Assembly: GCA_029204225.1 (NCBI GenBank)
Contig: CM055102.1
Coordinates: forward strand, 63,214,000-63,277,999
DNA length: 64,000 nucleotides
Direction of reading: 5' to 3'
From: Diphasiastrum complanatum
Taxonomy: Eukaryota > Streptophyta > Lycopodiopsida > Lycopodiales > Lycopodiaceae
In this document: piece after piece, positions 21,243 through 31,779 of the stretch
Layout of the letters: every line of letters begins with the position of its first letter
Position numbering within the stretch: the stretch's first letter is position 1
Notes under the pieces: generated by a model
The model's input: the letters and a program-made list of their open reading frames with translations, nothing else
Told to the model about the DNA's origin: nothing
Databases searched by the model: none
Made by a program: the position numbers and the translations under genes

Positions 21243-21420
21243 AACAACAATATCAAAACATGCAACATCATCGACAGTAGTAGCAGAGCATACTATATCA
21301 GTATCAAAACATGGAACAATATCATAGCATGCAAAAACATCGGTAGCACCATCAAAGCATGCAATGACATCAACAATAGTATCATAGCATGCTATATTAG
21401 TGTCAAGGACCATATTAGCC
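21229..21420 (-). pseudogene. ACFD-repeat frame, fragment
   Basis: Minus-strand copy of the repetitive frame described at 27395-27928, reading ACYDT, ACFDG and ACYDIV. It is cut on both sides. Confidence 0.55.
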
Positions 21421-21575
21421 GCAACCTGTATAAGTGAATCAACATTAGTAGGAACCTATGTGACTCTGACTCACTATGGGATACAATGACGAGCTCAGGT
21501 AGATTAATAACTATCTCAAGTAAATCAGGCAAGTCGCTCACATTGTGTGATATAAAATCATCCTCATGTGTATCG

Positions 21576-21926
21576 CTAGCAATGTATCTCTATTTGTCCT
21601 TCATGAGAAAGTGAAACCTCACATATGGAAGAATGCTCAACAGGGGAATCAGAAGGAGTAGAACTCTCAAGACCTATGATACGACTCGTAAGAGTGAGAG
21701 GCAGAACAAATGCAGAATCATCATCGAAATATATAAGAAGGCGAAGTACAGGTAGAAAGTCATGCCACTCAGAGATAGGCAGATGAGAATGGACGTAGAC
21801 AAAACACTTCGACCTAGCAAAACCCTTTAAAAGAAACATTGCATCAAGAATCTTAATAGGACTTGGACAAGTTGGCCGAGAAGTATCAAAGTAATACTGA
21901 AGACGTGTGACCCATCTGTCGAACAT
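21576..21926 (-). pseudogene. Retroelement gag-like frame in block C
   Basis: A 116-codon frame starting MFDRWVTRLQYYFD, followed by a hydrophobic stretch LDAMFLLKGFARSKCF. The tryptophan-containing amphipathic start followed by a conserved helix is reminiscent of retroelement capsid frames, but I cannot name the family. A near-identical frame starts at 63821 on the plus strand and runs off the window. Confidence 0.4.
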
Positions 21927-22797
21927 ATGTTCATATTGTTTATCACTATTAAAATAAAAAGATAAAATTAAAGAGACCGAAAATCACAATTCATGATAAA
22001 AAATAAAATTAAAAGTAATTGAAAATAATACGTAACCCAATGATCCAAATAATTTGGATTTTATTTATCTATTTTTATAATGGAACGTAGCAAATGACGA
22101 CAAACGAAAAATTGAAAAACGAAATTAATGATAAAAATGAACTATGGAATCGAGACGCAAATGGAACGAAACTTAATAAGAAATAAAGAAAGACAAACTG
22201 CAAAATACGATGGAAAACACAAACTACAAAATGGAATGAAAATAACAAGACAACAGCCACAGGCAAAAAGTAAAGCCAGGCAAGACGCTAATGAAGTGGA
22301 CGAACTGAAGGAGAGGACATAAGTCATCACAACAGTTATGCCAATGAAAAGATGTGACAAAGTCTGTTAAAGAAAAAAAAAAGAGAAATGACAAATAATG
22401 TAAGTAGCACCTCGAAACTACAATCGAAAACATGCTGAAAACAGTAGTAAAATGGAGAGATATCGGGCAGCCACCAAATAGAGATAAGAGGGGCCTGCAA
22501 AAACAACCAAATAATGAGAGAAAGAAGTAGCAAGTAGTGGAGTATATGGCTGGAAAATGGATAGCCAAGTAAGGAAGGTGAGTGCCAAAAAGAGAGGGTT
22601 GCAGCTAGCAAGCAAAGCTAGAAAATTAGTAGAAAGAAGGTGGAGACAATGCAAGGAGAGGTGGGCTGGGAAAGAGTACAAATAGATTGAGTTGTGGACA
22701 ACATCAACAACTAAAGTAGGGTGTTGAAAGTAAGTGATGGTGGGTTGAAAATTGGCACTAGGTGGGCAGCAGTAGGGTGCCAATCCTCCAAACAATA

Positions 22798-22976
22798 GTG
22801 ACTCTTAGAATTGTGAACATAGTAGCATATGCGACAAATCTATATGCATAGTATAATACCTGATTATGTGCTGAAGATTCTTCCTGAGAGGTCGTCATGA
22901 TCATCCTTCTAATATGAGAACATTTAGTAATTTGCAATAAGTTGAGCTTGAATCCATACGATTTTACAGCATACAC
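22798..22976. repeat. Direct repeat, first copy
   Basis: GACTCTTAGAATTGTGAACA to about CCATACGATTTTACA recurs at 24068-24243 in the same orientation, about 1.27 kb apart. It may be the edge of an LTR or a local duplication. Confidence 0.75.
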
Positions 22977-23240
22977 CTACCTTTGATAATGGTTTTTGCC
23001 CAAAATGGCTGGGGCAAAAGCTTGATGTCTACAACAAATGGCCCATATGCATAATGGTTTAAACAAAGCTGTATAAAAACTGATAGTACATAGTACCATA
23101 AAGTGAAGCAAGTTTTAAAAAACTCGTTGTTACCTGCCAACATCACACAAAACAAAATCGCACGAGTTAGGTCGATGAGGAAGACAGGTGTCATAGTTGA
23201 ACATAAGTTGTTATCGATGTCCGAAACAAGATTCACTATC

Positions 23241-24067
23241 AACTAAACTGAAATGTATCATAATTAATCCAATCTTCCCTACCATTATCTTATCATGTCG
23301 TAATACTTTCCTAGTATCATCATATCAGGATATCCGCCATACTGATCAGTTTTAGACAAGTAATCCTATCATTACAATACAATAGTCTAACATCCTATGA
23401 AGGAGCCATAATCATTTACTAAAAAGGTCTGGTTTGGTCATAGAAGTTGGTATCAGGGCACATTTGTGCCATATTGAATCAATTGGTACCAATAATGAAC
23501 TTGGTAGCCAATGGACTCTATGAAACAATCCTTGGGCAAATCCATGCCATTCAAGCTAACCTGGGCAAATCCATGCCATTAAATTTTACCAAACCCAACA
23601 CCGATTCAAACTAAACAGATGCACAATCCTACAAACCACTATGACATTACTATAGTCCAGTACCATGTCTTTTTGTAACAAGTAGGATGTGGTCGTCCTC
23701 GTTGGTATCATGGTAAATTCATACCATCCTAAACTGTAACATTGTCAAGTTTGTCATGTACGAGCGTGGAATACTATGATCATATCCATGCTTTCCAGAC
23801 CCACCAACAACCTATCTTACTTATAATCAAGTGTAGAAACCACTTACTTTTATGTTCTACAAGTATATGGTTCTTTCTTATAGTTCAGACATTGCATATA
23901 AGTCGATCACTATTATTCTTTCCAACATAGAAACCCTAATTTTTGTTATGCCAATCTGATTATGGCTTTTTCAGTTTCAAATCAAGCAAATTAAAGTAGT
24001 ATTAGATTGAAAGACGCAAATAATGCTTAAGAACAATTCTGAGTGTTTTCGGTTCATTAGTACCCAA
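23241..24067. other. Non-coding stretch with a short reiterated word
   Basis: GGGCAAATCCATGCCATT occurs at about 23533 and 23562. The same word is in block A (about 4980) and, inverted, in A' (about 54094). It probably marks the flank of the L family. No gene seen. Confidence 0.55.
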
Positions 24068-24243
24068 CCGACTCTTAGAATTGTGAACATAGTAGCATAT
24101 GCGTCAAGGGGTATGCATAGTATAATACTTGAATACATGCTGAATATTTTGCATGAGGGGTAGTCATGATTGTATTTCTAACATGAAAGCATTTAGTAAT
24201 TTGCAATGAGTTGAGCTTGAATCCATACTATTTTACATCATAC
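24068..24243. repeat. Direct repeat, second copy
   Basis: Degenerate second copy of 22798-22976, in the same orientation. Confidence 0.75.
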
Positions 24244-24591
24244 ATATAAGAGAAGCTCCCTCAAGATCCTACTTACAAAACAAAACACAATAGAAAACAC
24301 ACTATGGAGCAACTGCCCAACCAAATAGAAGCAACCAATCAACTCTAGAAGCCTCAACCCCCAAGCCAAGGAGTAGGAAGCATGAAGGTAGAGTGAAACC
24401 CTTGGCACTGAATCCATCACAAATATGAGGAGTAGGGCGAGTTTGGCCTCTTCTTATAGAGCCATGAACCACCCGTGCATACAGACATGCAAGGTCCTAA
24501 CTCTCCTATGTCTAGATTCCTCCAGAATAGATTCTCTATGCATAGATCCTCTATTCATAGAATTGCTATTGATAACTCTACACATGCCTTG

Positions 24592-24928
24592 TGTTATGTC
24601 CATGACCAGTACATAGGATACAATATACTCCTAGTCTTGGATACACAGTACTCCAGTGAAACAAGCTGTTAGTTATGCCACGTCATACTGGACGTGACCC
24701 GAAAGTAACTAATATCCTTGTGAGGCCCAGAACACACTAAATGGAGTTTAGACAAGGTATGAGATAGTGTATGCATGTGTAGAGTTATCAATGGCAAGCT
24801 CCTTAGATCCTGCTTACAAATCCTAAACACAAAGGATAACACATTGTGGAGAAACCACCCAACCAAGTAGAAGCATCCAATCAATCTCTAGAAGCCTCAC
24901 CCCCAAGAACAAGAGGCATGAATGTAGA
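24592..24928 (+). repeat. Gypsy LTR fragment (family G)
   Basis: Begins TGTTATGTCCATGACC and includes TACTCCTAGTCTTGG, AACAAGCTGTTAGTTATG, and AAACCACCCAACCAAGTAG. The start is defined by intact purine-tract junctions elsewhere, for example 26242-26256 and 43987-44001. It runs directly into integrase coding sequence, so the body of the element between LTR and integrase is deleted. Confidence 0.75.
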
Positions 24929-26227
24929 GTGAGAGCCTGGCAACGAATCAAGAACCATGATGAGCTCAAATGGAAGATTTTGTTTGAATGTCATGACATA
25001 CCCTGTGCAGGACATCCCGGTATACACAGGACTCTGTACTTGGTTAAGAGGGAATTATATTGGCCAAAGCTCAAGCCGTATGTCGAGTCATATGTTGTTA
25101 AATGCAAGCATTGTCCACTAGCAAAGGCTGAACGCCATAAGGCTGGTGGTTTGTTGCATCCGTTAGATATCCTAGATAAGAAATGAGAAAGCATATCTAT
25201 GGATTTTGTAGTTGGACTTCCAAAGACCCAACGACAAAATGATTCAATTTGGGTTGTAGTGGATCGGTGAACTAAGTTAGCTGCATTCATACCAGTCAAG
25301 TCAACTATAAAGGCTTCTAATTTAGCCCAAATCTTTGTTGAAAGATTATTTTGGTTCTGCCAAGTGACATTGTTAGTGATAGAGATCCTAAGTTCATAGG
25401 TCACTTTTGGTCAGTAGTATTCCATAAACTGGAAACTTTTTTGAGTTTAAGTTCTTCTGATCATCCTGAATTAGATGGCCAGACAGAAAAGGACTAATCA
25501 AACTATGGAAGATATTTTGAGGATGTATGTTTCTCATAGGCAATCTCATTGGGAAGATTATCTCCCACTGGTTGAGTTTGCATATAATAGTAGAAAACAT
25601 TCAGCTATAGGTTACAGTCCTTTTATGCTTATGTACAGTTTTCAACCAAGATCTCCAGTAAATGTTGAGACGAAGTCTATTAAGATCCAAAAGGTTGCTG
25701 ATTTTTTGCATGATATGCAAGAAATGTTGCAAGTGGCTAAGGATAGTATCCGAAGTGCTCAGGATAGAGCTAAACACTATACTGATCTTAAGAGATCTCC
25801 AAGAGATTTTAAAGTTGATGACTGGGTATATCTTAGGATTCCAGAAGATTCTAAGACCTCACGTACATGGAAGCATTATAAGCTATCTACCCATTATTGT
25901 GGACCTTTCAGGTTTGTACGTAGAATTGGTTCTTTGGCATATGAACTCGATCGTCAAGGAAAATCGACTACGCACCCAATATTTCATGTAAGTCGTTTGA
26001 AACTAAATTTACATGCAGTTGGATAGGATGAGGATTTATCCCATTTGGAAGATTTGTCGCTTAGTGCACCTTTGGAAGTTGAGAAAGTGCTAAGAACCAG
26101 AGATAAACAATTGAGAAATCATTCTATCTCTGAGTGCTTAATTGGGTGGAAGGGTCGTACTGAGGATGATGATTCGTGGGAGAGAGTCGATAGCATAAAG
26201 AAGAATTTTCCGAATTTTAGTTTCTAA
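24929..26227 (+). pseudogene. Ty3-gypsy integrase and chromodomain, broken
   Basis: A single frame with several stops. HHCC zinc-binding region: HPGIHRTLYLVKREL and CKHCPLAKAE (about 25015-25130). Integrase core: MDFVVGLPKTQ (about 25199) through a degraded second and third acidic region. Then GYSPFMLMYSFQPRSPV and the GPF/Y-type region (YCGPFRFVRRIGSLAYEL). Finally a chromodomain-like end ECLIGWKG, DDDSWERV. It belongs to chromodomain-bearing gypsy elements (chromoviruses). Gag, protease, RT and RNase H are absent. The inverted sister at 45249-46563 has the same LTR-integrase fusion, so the deletion predates the duplication. Confidence 0.88.
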
Positions 26228-26240
26228 TGATAGAAACAGT

Positions 26241-26486
26241 TTAAGGAAGGAAGAATGTTATGTGCATGACCAGTAGATAGGATACAGTATACTCCTAGTC
26301 TTGGATACATGGTACTCAAGTGAACAAGCTGTTAGTTATGTCATGTCATACTGGACGTGATCCGAAAGTAACAGTATGACGTGGCATAACTAAGAGCTTG
26401 TTTCACTGGAGTCCCGTGTATCCAAGACTAGGAGTATACCGAATCCTATGTACTGATCATGGACATGACATTCTTCCCTCCTTAAA
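26241..26486. repeat. Gypsy LTR ends head-to-head: 245-bp palindrome
   Basis: A purine tract and LTR start (26242-26256 onward) run plus to about 26372; then the same about 115 bp runs in reverse to 26470, followed by the complement of the purine tract (TTCTTCCCTCCTTA, 26471-26484). The arms are imperfect but nearly full length. Confidence 0.88.
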
Positions 26487-26850
26487 CTACTTCTATCCAT
26501 AGAAGCTCTCAAACATGAAAGAATTATAACAAATGTTTTTTTAACTTTCAATAACAACCTAGAAAATAATTATCCTTAGTCTGACTTTCACATCAAACAA
26601 GTACTCAAAGATAATCCTATTTTCCAAGTGACAATCTCTGCACTAGAGTACAACCCAGGTTTGAAAAGTACACTACGCGATAGATTTTTCATTTGGGTTA
26701 CATTCGCCACAAGTTAGTAACATCACCTTCATGTAAAGCACTTACATGAAACACTAGGTGAAATATTACCTAACTCAGGAGATTAAAGCTAAAAAATAAT
26801 AAAATAATTATAATTACAGTATGAAATCATCCACAATTTTGACAGATAAT
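26487..26850. repeat. Flank shared with 43610-43990
   Basis: Non-coding sequence in reverse orientation to 43610-43990, including the CACTA 3' flank (GTTAGTAACATCACCTTCATG). No gene. Confidence 0.75.
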
Positions 26851-27315
26851 TCATAAGCTTCCAAGTACAAATATCCTTAGAAGCCAAATTCTAAGATATG
26901 ATAATTCATTCAACAAATTGTAAAGCGTATTTCGTACGTCATCATTGAAGAGACCTCGAATAGAAAGTGGAAGTATGAATTGCAGCATCTTATGCCAATC
27001 ACGCAATTTCAATCCACTAAATTTACCATCTTTGGTAAATGACTTGCATAAAGAATGTGCATACCCTGTTGGAGTTCTCATTTGTTTTGAGACATGTTTA
27101 ACATATGAGAGTTGCTCTTTTGTAAGAATCCACGGCACGCTAGGTAGATTCTCATCTCCACCTTCGGTGTATTGAATCCAATAGGACCTTTTCACATCGG
27201 CCACTTGTAGATCTTTACGAGCTGCGGAGTTGTCTTTTATGCCAATGATGTGGTTCCATAAGGATTCACCGACGTTTTTGAATATTTGCATAGGATCCAA
27301 TAGATGGTTTATCAA
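26851..27315 (-). pseudogene. CACTA (En/Spm) tnp2-like transposase, C-terminal fragment
   Basis: A 154-codon open frame. INHLLDPMQIFKNV with LWNHIIGIKD matches the tnp2 segment usually written HxLDxMHxxKNV...LLGIxxK; ARKDLQ, LTKEQLSYVKHVSKQMRTP, GYAHSLCKSF, SGLKLRDWHKMLQFILPLSI and IRGLFNDDVR match the Transposase_21/DUF4218 boundary (family consensus SGxKSHDxHxxxQxLLPxAIRG). The N-terminal catalytic part is missing; upstream of the fragment is retroelement sequence. The copy at 43155-43610 carries a stop after SGLK, whereas this one is open. The assignment rests on motif order, not on an alignment. Confidence 0.72.
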
Positions 27316-27394
27316 TAAATTCCTCCACTAGGGTAATCTATGAAAAATCAACTCCATACGTAGGCATAATAATAGAAGCATCAACTGATAAGTT

Positions 27395-27928
27395 CTAGCC
27401 TAAATATGCATCTAGAAGGACCGCATATTCATTTAGACGGGTATCAGCAAAATCAGCTAGTGAGTATACAATATAACCATCATGAAATGTATAACCGTAT
27501 GCCATATGGAGATTTGCTGGAGTAGCCAAAGGATTTGAAACTGTAGACCCATGAATAATATTGAAATAAGGAGCATAGGCGACAACATCTATAGCATGGT
27601 GCTCAGGAACACGAGTAGCATTAAAGTACTCAACAAAAATATCAAAGCATGCAACATCATCAGCAATAGTAGCAAAACATAATATATTAGTATCAAAGCA
27701 TGGAACAATATCATGGCATGCAACAACATCGGTAGCACCATCAAAGCATGCAATGACATCATCAATAGTATCATAGCATGCTATATCAGTATCAAGGACT
27801 ACCACCAGGTTGACTAGCAGAAGAAGATAGAAATCCAAATGGAGGGGAAGTCCCAAATGAAGGAAAGACAGGAGCTTTTCCAAGACCATGAGGCTGTAAA
27901 AAATCAATCTATAACTGCGTAGTAGCAA
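27395..27928 (-). pseudogene. Repetitive ACFD-motif frame of a retroelement
   Basis: A 177-codon frame. Its middle is a run of related units: DTDIACYDTIDDVIACFDG, then TDVVACHDIV, PCFDTN and so on. At DNA level these are copies of a roughly 30-bp word centred on GCATGC. A less repetitive tail follows (VVAYAPYFN, HMAYGYTFHDGY). An alternative frame just upstream reads FGTPPPFGFLSSSASQPGG, so the original protein probably changed frame by mutation. It lies downstream of an initiator-tRNA primer site (28636-28647), in the position of gag. No known domain. The inverted copy is at 42539-43075. Confidence 0.45.
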
Positions 27929-28635
27929 AGCCGATCATAATTGTATCAAAGCGAAGAATGAGGCTATACAGGCTATCATCCATGCACCAAAACTGATCGG
28001 ATAAGTTTCCTTGAGCAATCTCACTCGGGGTAAGTGAATATGCCATAATGATAGTGGAAGGAATAGACAAAAACTTGAGGGAGAGAATTCTTGTCGTCAC
28101 CCCAAATTAGTCTATTAAAACCGCTATTATCACAACTAACAAAGGACAGTAAGCTAAAAATGAAACGGCTAGAAAGAGAGAAAAAATGTGCTGGACAACC
28201 AGGAGTCAAATGACAAATTGAGATGGCAAACGAAAACAGAATTGAAGAATTTTTGGACGGGGATGGACGCTGGAGAGCCTTCGAAATAATTGCGGAAGAT
28301 GGTTGCAAAATGGTAAAAGTTTGGATGAAAGTGACAGGTCGAAAGGCAGGGATAGCGATGGACAAGAAATAGAATAAGACAGGGGCAACAAGGAGATCAA
28401 AGTAGAGGCATGGGCAGCGATGGGCGGCAAAGAGAGAAAGGAAGGAGCAGCGATGGGCAGCAAGGAAGAGAAGAAGCAAAGCAGGGGGAGCGCTAGGCAG
28501 CAAAGAGGACAAGGGGCAACGATGGAGGAGGGCTGACAGGGCAGCGATGGAGCTGTCAAGGTAGCGATGGAGGATCAGGGCAGGGCAACAATGGAGGTGA
28601 GGTAAAAAAATCTCCAACATTATGCTCAAGAAAGT
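27929..28635 (-). pseudogene. Low-complexity leader/gag region of the same retroelement
   Basis: Between the primer site and the ACFD frame the minus strand is rich in CTCC, CATCGCTGCC and CTTCC, giving leucine/serine/proline frames on more than one register (28021-28665, 28206-28559). These look like compositional artefacts or a decayed gag. The inverted copy is at 41821-42540. Confidence 0.4.
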
Positions 28636-28647
28636 GCTCTGATACCA
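28636..28647 (-). promoter_or_regulatory. Primer binding site (initiator Met-tRNA type)
   Basis: On the minus strand TTGGTATCAGAGC follows CATCCGTAAC, the same tRNA target as in the intact copia. It marks the start of the interior of an LTR retroelement whose LTR lies at 28650-29030. Confidence 0.8.
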
Positions 28648-28649
28648 AG

Positions 28650-29030
28650 TTACGGATGAAGCCACAAGTGATCTAGAGCTGGGCTATGAAAGCAACACAT
28701 AAACAAGACTTAAGCTATGAAAGCAGAACATAAGCAAGACTTAACTCTAGAAAGCAGGAAAGAGAGAGATTAATAAGACTAAAGAGAAAGATCAATATCA
28801 TCAGTCGAATAGCAAATGACAGAGTTTCCCTACTCATAGCCAAGAGGAAGCCCTAAAAGGAAGCTTCCGGTGGCTAGGGCCAACTGGGAGGGATAATAGT
28901 GCGCCCTCCAAGAAGGCCCCCACTCTTCAGTATTATGTCCAAATGGCCTCATAATGAATAATAAGTCCAAAGGCCAACCATATAGTCTAAGTTTCACTAA
29001 TGAATAAAAGGGCCTAAGGCCTGCTTATGC
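28650..29030 (-). repeat. Probable 5' LTR of the non-autonomous retroelement
   Basis: Immediately upstream of the primer site. It includes a 32-bp tandem duplication (AAGTCTTGCTTATGTGCT... on the sense strand) and a TATAAGTAGG-like box in the inverted copy (about 41630). The left boundary is uncertain and no partner LTR lies in the window. Confidence 0.5.
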
Positions 29031-29372
29031 ATAAAGTAAAGTAAATGTAAATGGACGCGGCGAACATAATGAGCCCAGTTCATAACTCAGGATACAAAGG
29101 AGTGTCTGCCTTCTTGCATAATAGAATCTTGTCTTCATCCATCTCAAATTGTTCGTGATCTCCGTTTTCATTAGAAGATGCGTGCATAGCATCATTCTCA
29201 TTTGTTTCAAAGTAAGATTCAAACATGTTGTGCATTGCTTCATCATGTTGCACCTCATCATCATCGTCATTAGAGTCAAGTTGATTACTCTTTTTTTCAA
29301 TTGTGTTTGTCTCTTGAATTTGTTTCGTTCTTTGTTCTCTCATGTCTATCAAAACTTGACATTGTTGCAACT
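29030..29372 (-). pseudogene. CACTA transposase exon 2 (acidic region to LYPE)
   Basis: The frame reads QQCQVLIDMREQR, SNDDDDEVQHDEAMHNMFES and CKKADTPLYPEL. The acidic stretch followed by LYP matches the region just before the catalytic domain of CACTA tnp2 proteins (consensus KPLYPGC). The catalytic domain should follow but the sequence turns into unrelated retroelement LTR. The inverted copy is at 41099-41455. Confidence 0.68.
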
Positions 29373-29499
29373 AAACACGGATGAATCAACTCCATGGAAT
29401 GGTGTTCAATTTATTGGCTACACACATTAACCGAATTCCATAAGTGACGCATATAGATTGACGAATATTAAAATAAAAAACAAACATATCAAGTTAACA

Positions 29500-29640
29500 A
29501 ACCCCAATGTCTTCCAAATTTGATGATTGACCTTCTTCTTTTCGTCCAAACTTCCACAAATGATTTTTAACAATGCATCTTTCAAGCATCTTTTGCCCAT
29601 CACACTTGACGCATGTGCACCCTATTTTATTTTGAAAATA
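29500..29640 (-). pseudogene. CACTA transposase-associated zinc-binding exon
   Basis: The minus strand reads GCTCVKCDGQKMLERCIVKN, then HLWKFG. The pattern CxCxxC...VxxHLxxxG is the Transpos_assoc domain found at the N-terminus of En/Spm transposases. The copy at 40862-40968 ends with a splice donor (GAG|GTTTGT), as expected for an exon. Confidence 0.68.
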
Positions 29641-29915
29641 ATTTTTCTACGAGAAACAAAAATCAAGTACATGTCACTTTAGCACAATAGTTGAGGTCAT
29701 GTAATAACAAAGTTTAACTTATAATAACAAAATCTTTATGAACAAGAAAACATGTAGGTTTATTATTTACCTTGTTAACTTGAGTAGTGTCTTCATCGCT
29801 AGACTGATCTGAATGTAATTCATCTCTTTGTGATAAACTGCATATATGCACAAGTACGAAACACAAATAGCATAAAATTAATCTGTCCGAGCAATCTGTG
29901 GATCTTAAATGACAG
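29641..29915. other. Non-coding stretch
   Basis: AT-rich, with a pyrimidine-purine mix but no family signature. It may contain the intron upstream of the exon-like frame at 29916. Confidence 0.4.
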
Positions 29916-30089
29916 GTTGTTGGTACCCTTCGTGACAAATTCCAGCAAGAAGAGGAATTCGTCGAGAAGGAAATTCATAAGCATATGAGCTTATGGATTA
30001 GGCATTGTCGTGATATGGCACGACGAGCTTATAGGAATGGGCAATCCAAGCCCTCCTGGTGTCCAAGAAATGATTGGAACCGTGTGAAA
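29916..30089 (+). other. Exon-like frame, unknown protein
   Basis: 58 codons open between a splice acceptor (GACAG, ending 29915) and a good donor (AAA|GTAAAT, 30090), phase 0 at both ends. It reads LRDKFQQEEEFVEKEIHKHM, then SLWIRHCRDMARRAYRNG and KPSWCPRNDWNRVK: charged, helical, with a C-terminal CPRNDW. It looks like real coding sequence, but I do not recognise the family. It may be a captured gene exon or part of a transposon protein. Confidence 0.4.
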
Positions 30090-30101
30090 GTAAATGAATG
30101 A

Positions 30102-30610
30102 ACACCAGATAAATACAAGATTCAGAAAGATGCCACGACCGCTAGGATGCATGGGATAGGCAATCATAGGTTGGGCTCGAGCAGAAAGGCAGGATTGCAA
30201 GTAAGCATGGTAAGTGAACCTAAACTACTCTTATAGTTTATCTTTGATTTCATATGCTTTTATTTTGTAATATGCATTATGACTAGCTGCTCCAACTTAT
30301 CCCTAAATTAATCTCAACTTAAATTGAATGCATGGATAGTTGGCGGACTATGGACTCCATTTCTACCTCCCTAACTATTCATATTAAAAAAGAGTGGCAA
30401 CCCATTCATTAATTGGAGGGAACCAATTTGAAATTGAAATTTGGTGGGAACCCCAACTTTATTCACTAGCTTGACATTTAGGCTTGCGACATTAAAAGTC
30501 CCACGAAAAGGCCTAAAGTCCTTCCATTGACTTTCTAATTATCAAATCTCTAAGTGACGATTGGGTTGGCACATGCAGGGTGCCAAATCCCTCACTTATT
30601 AACTAGGGTT
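30102..30610. other. Non-coding stretch; right part recurs at 58623-58793
   Basis: No gene seen. From about 30447 to 30611 the sequence is repeated inverted at 58623-58793. It includes AGGGTTAGGGTTTT, two telomere-like units. Confidence 0.5.
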
Positions 30611-30929
30611 AGGGTTTTCTCGATATCCGCAAACCTTTCAATAGTCCACTGGCTTCCAAGTCTTGATCGAGTGGCATCCATTTACTCTTAGATTTTTTCC
30701 ATGATTGATAATGGAAGCATAAACTCAACATATGTTGTTCTATTTGGTAGCGAAAGAACATGGAAAACATTTTGATTCTACATTCTATTTTTCCGTTTGA
30801 TTTTTTGTCCCAGCCTTCATCCATAGGTTTAGACAATAAACTATCTGATAAATTTTTGCATACAAACATTATTGTTGTGTGTACATTAATGCTTGAAAAG
30901 AAAACCACAAATATATTCAAAGAAATATA

Positions 30930-31092
30930 TCAGGAATGTACATTGAGTCATAAAAGAAGATTCCATAATCAACAAGATCTTTTGCAGTTCTACATCTATA
31001 TTGCAGATGTCCAATATCAGTGTGTATTACATCTAACACACCTGCAAGAGATCCACTTGGCTCCCGTTCATTTATATTGGATGGATATAAAT
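30930..31092 (-). pseudogene. Duplicated exon-like frame, unknown protein
   Basis: Minus strand, after a strong acceptor (TTTTTCTCTTGCAG, ending 31093), reads DLYPSNINEREPSGSLAG, then VLDVIHTDIGHLQYRCR and YGIFFYD. The plus-strand copy at 59946-60110 differs at a few residues. Polypyrimidine tract, acceptor and open frame support a true exon. It follows the CENH3-like first exon on the same strand. A remote similarity to the H3 alpha2 region can be drawn but is too weak to claim. Confidence 0.4.
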
Positions 31093-31298
31093 CTGCAAGA
31101 GAAAAATGATCAGATTGGCAACTTTAGTAATAAATGATAAGGAATGATGAAAAATCTAAGTATTGTAAAATATCAATACTCACAATTGTTTTTTTTTGTG
31201 ATCCTAATGGTTGATGAATCCTTGCACATTTATCTCTGAATGCACATATACATGTTGGACTAAAATTTTGGAAATAGATTTTCCTCCTGATGATGTTC

Positions 31299-31466
31299 TT
31301 AAGTCCAAAATTTTGGCCTTCCCATAAGATCGAAATGATGGAGTTTTCTGATCTCCCTCAGCCAAACCTGCCTTCTGCCATGTCTACGGCCAGTATCAAG
31401 GGGGACACGGGCACGAGAAGGCTGTACAGTGGTTATGGCACAAGCAATGGCTTTGGTCCTAGCCAT
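31299..31466 (-). pseudogene. CENH3-like first exon: H3 tail to LREIRKL (copy D)
   Basis: A 55-codon frame from ATG (31466-31464) to TAA. It begins MARTKAIA, as all H3 proteins begin MARTK; it has a basic tail (PSRARVPLDTGRRHGRRQ) and then VWLREIRKLH, matching the VxLREIRK of histone H3 alphaN at the right offset. It then departs from H3 (HFDLMGRPKFWT). The variable tail, unlike canonical H3 which is almost invariant, suggests a CENH3-type variant. The frame is open here; the D' copy has one TAG. It is probably a captured 5' gene fragment, since the histone-fold exons do not follow in recognisable form. The missing piece resembles the relic at 765-1479. Confidence 0.68.
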
Positions 31467-31779
31467 CATTGTTAGATTTTAAAAGAAAGACAGAAAAAAA
31501 AATTTGCAGAAGAAAAGACAAAAAAATTTGCGGAAGAAAGGACACAAAAAAATTTGCAACGGGAAGCTTGAAAGATTGAGTATTGATTTGGAGCACAGGA
31601 TTAGCAATAGAAAAAATAAAAAGAAAGTGAAGTTCCTCGTTCGAAAGCAATATTGGAGATATTAGGGTATCGGTATCGAGTGCAGTAGATGATGGTGGAT
31701 TCTAGAAGGCTGTTGGACAGGCTTGAGATCGATATTGCGATGTAAAACACTGAAAATTTGTGAGGAAAAATGAAAAATC

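Larger units (their letters stand above)
21541..23240. repeat. Duplicated block C (inverted copy at 62641-64000)
   Basis: About 1.7 kb whose reverse complement is at 62641-64000 and probably continues outside the window. The part upstream of the gag-like frame (22075-22800) is non-coding and pyrimidine-rich on the minus strand. The far end (22985-23240) is an L-type LTR-like unit. Confidence 0.85.
24425..29640. repeat. Duplicated block B (inverted copy at 40850-47065)
   Basis: About 5.2 kb in inverted orientation to 40850-47065, collinear throughout except for about 1.2 kb of extra LTR-type sequence in B' (44001-45240). The arms are about 11.2 kb apart. It carries gypsy, CACTA and retroelement pieces listed separately. 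Confidence 0.88.

Noticed and set aside
22075-22795. Hydrophobic minus-strand frames in block C suggesting membrane proteins
   Set aside because: Pyrimidine-rich DNA gives phenylalanine/leucine/serine frames in all three registers; the copy at 62990-63670 does not preserve any one register better.
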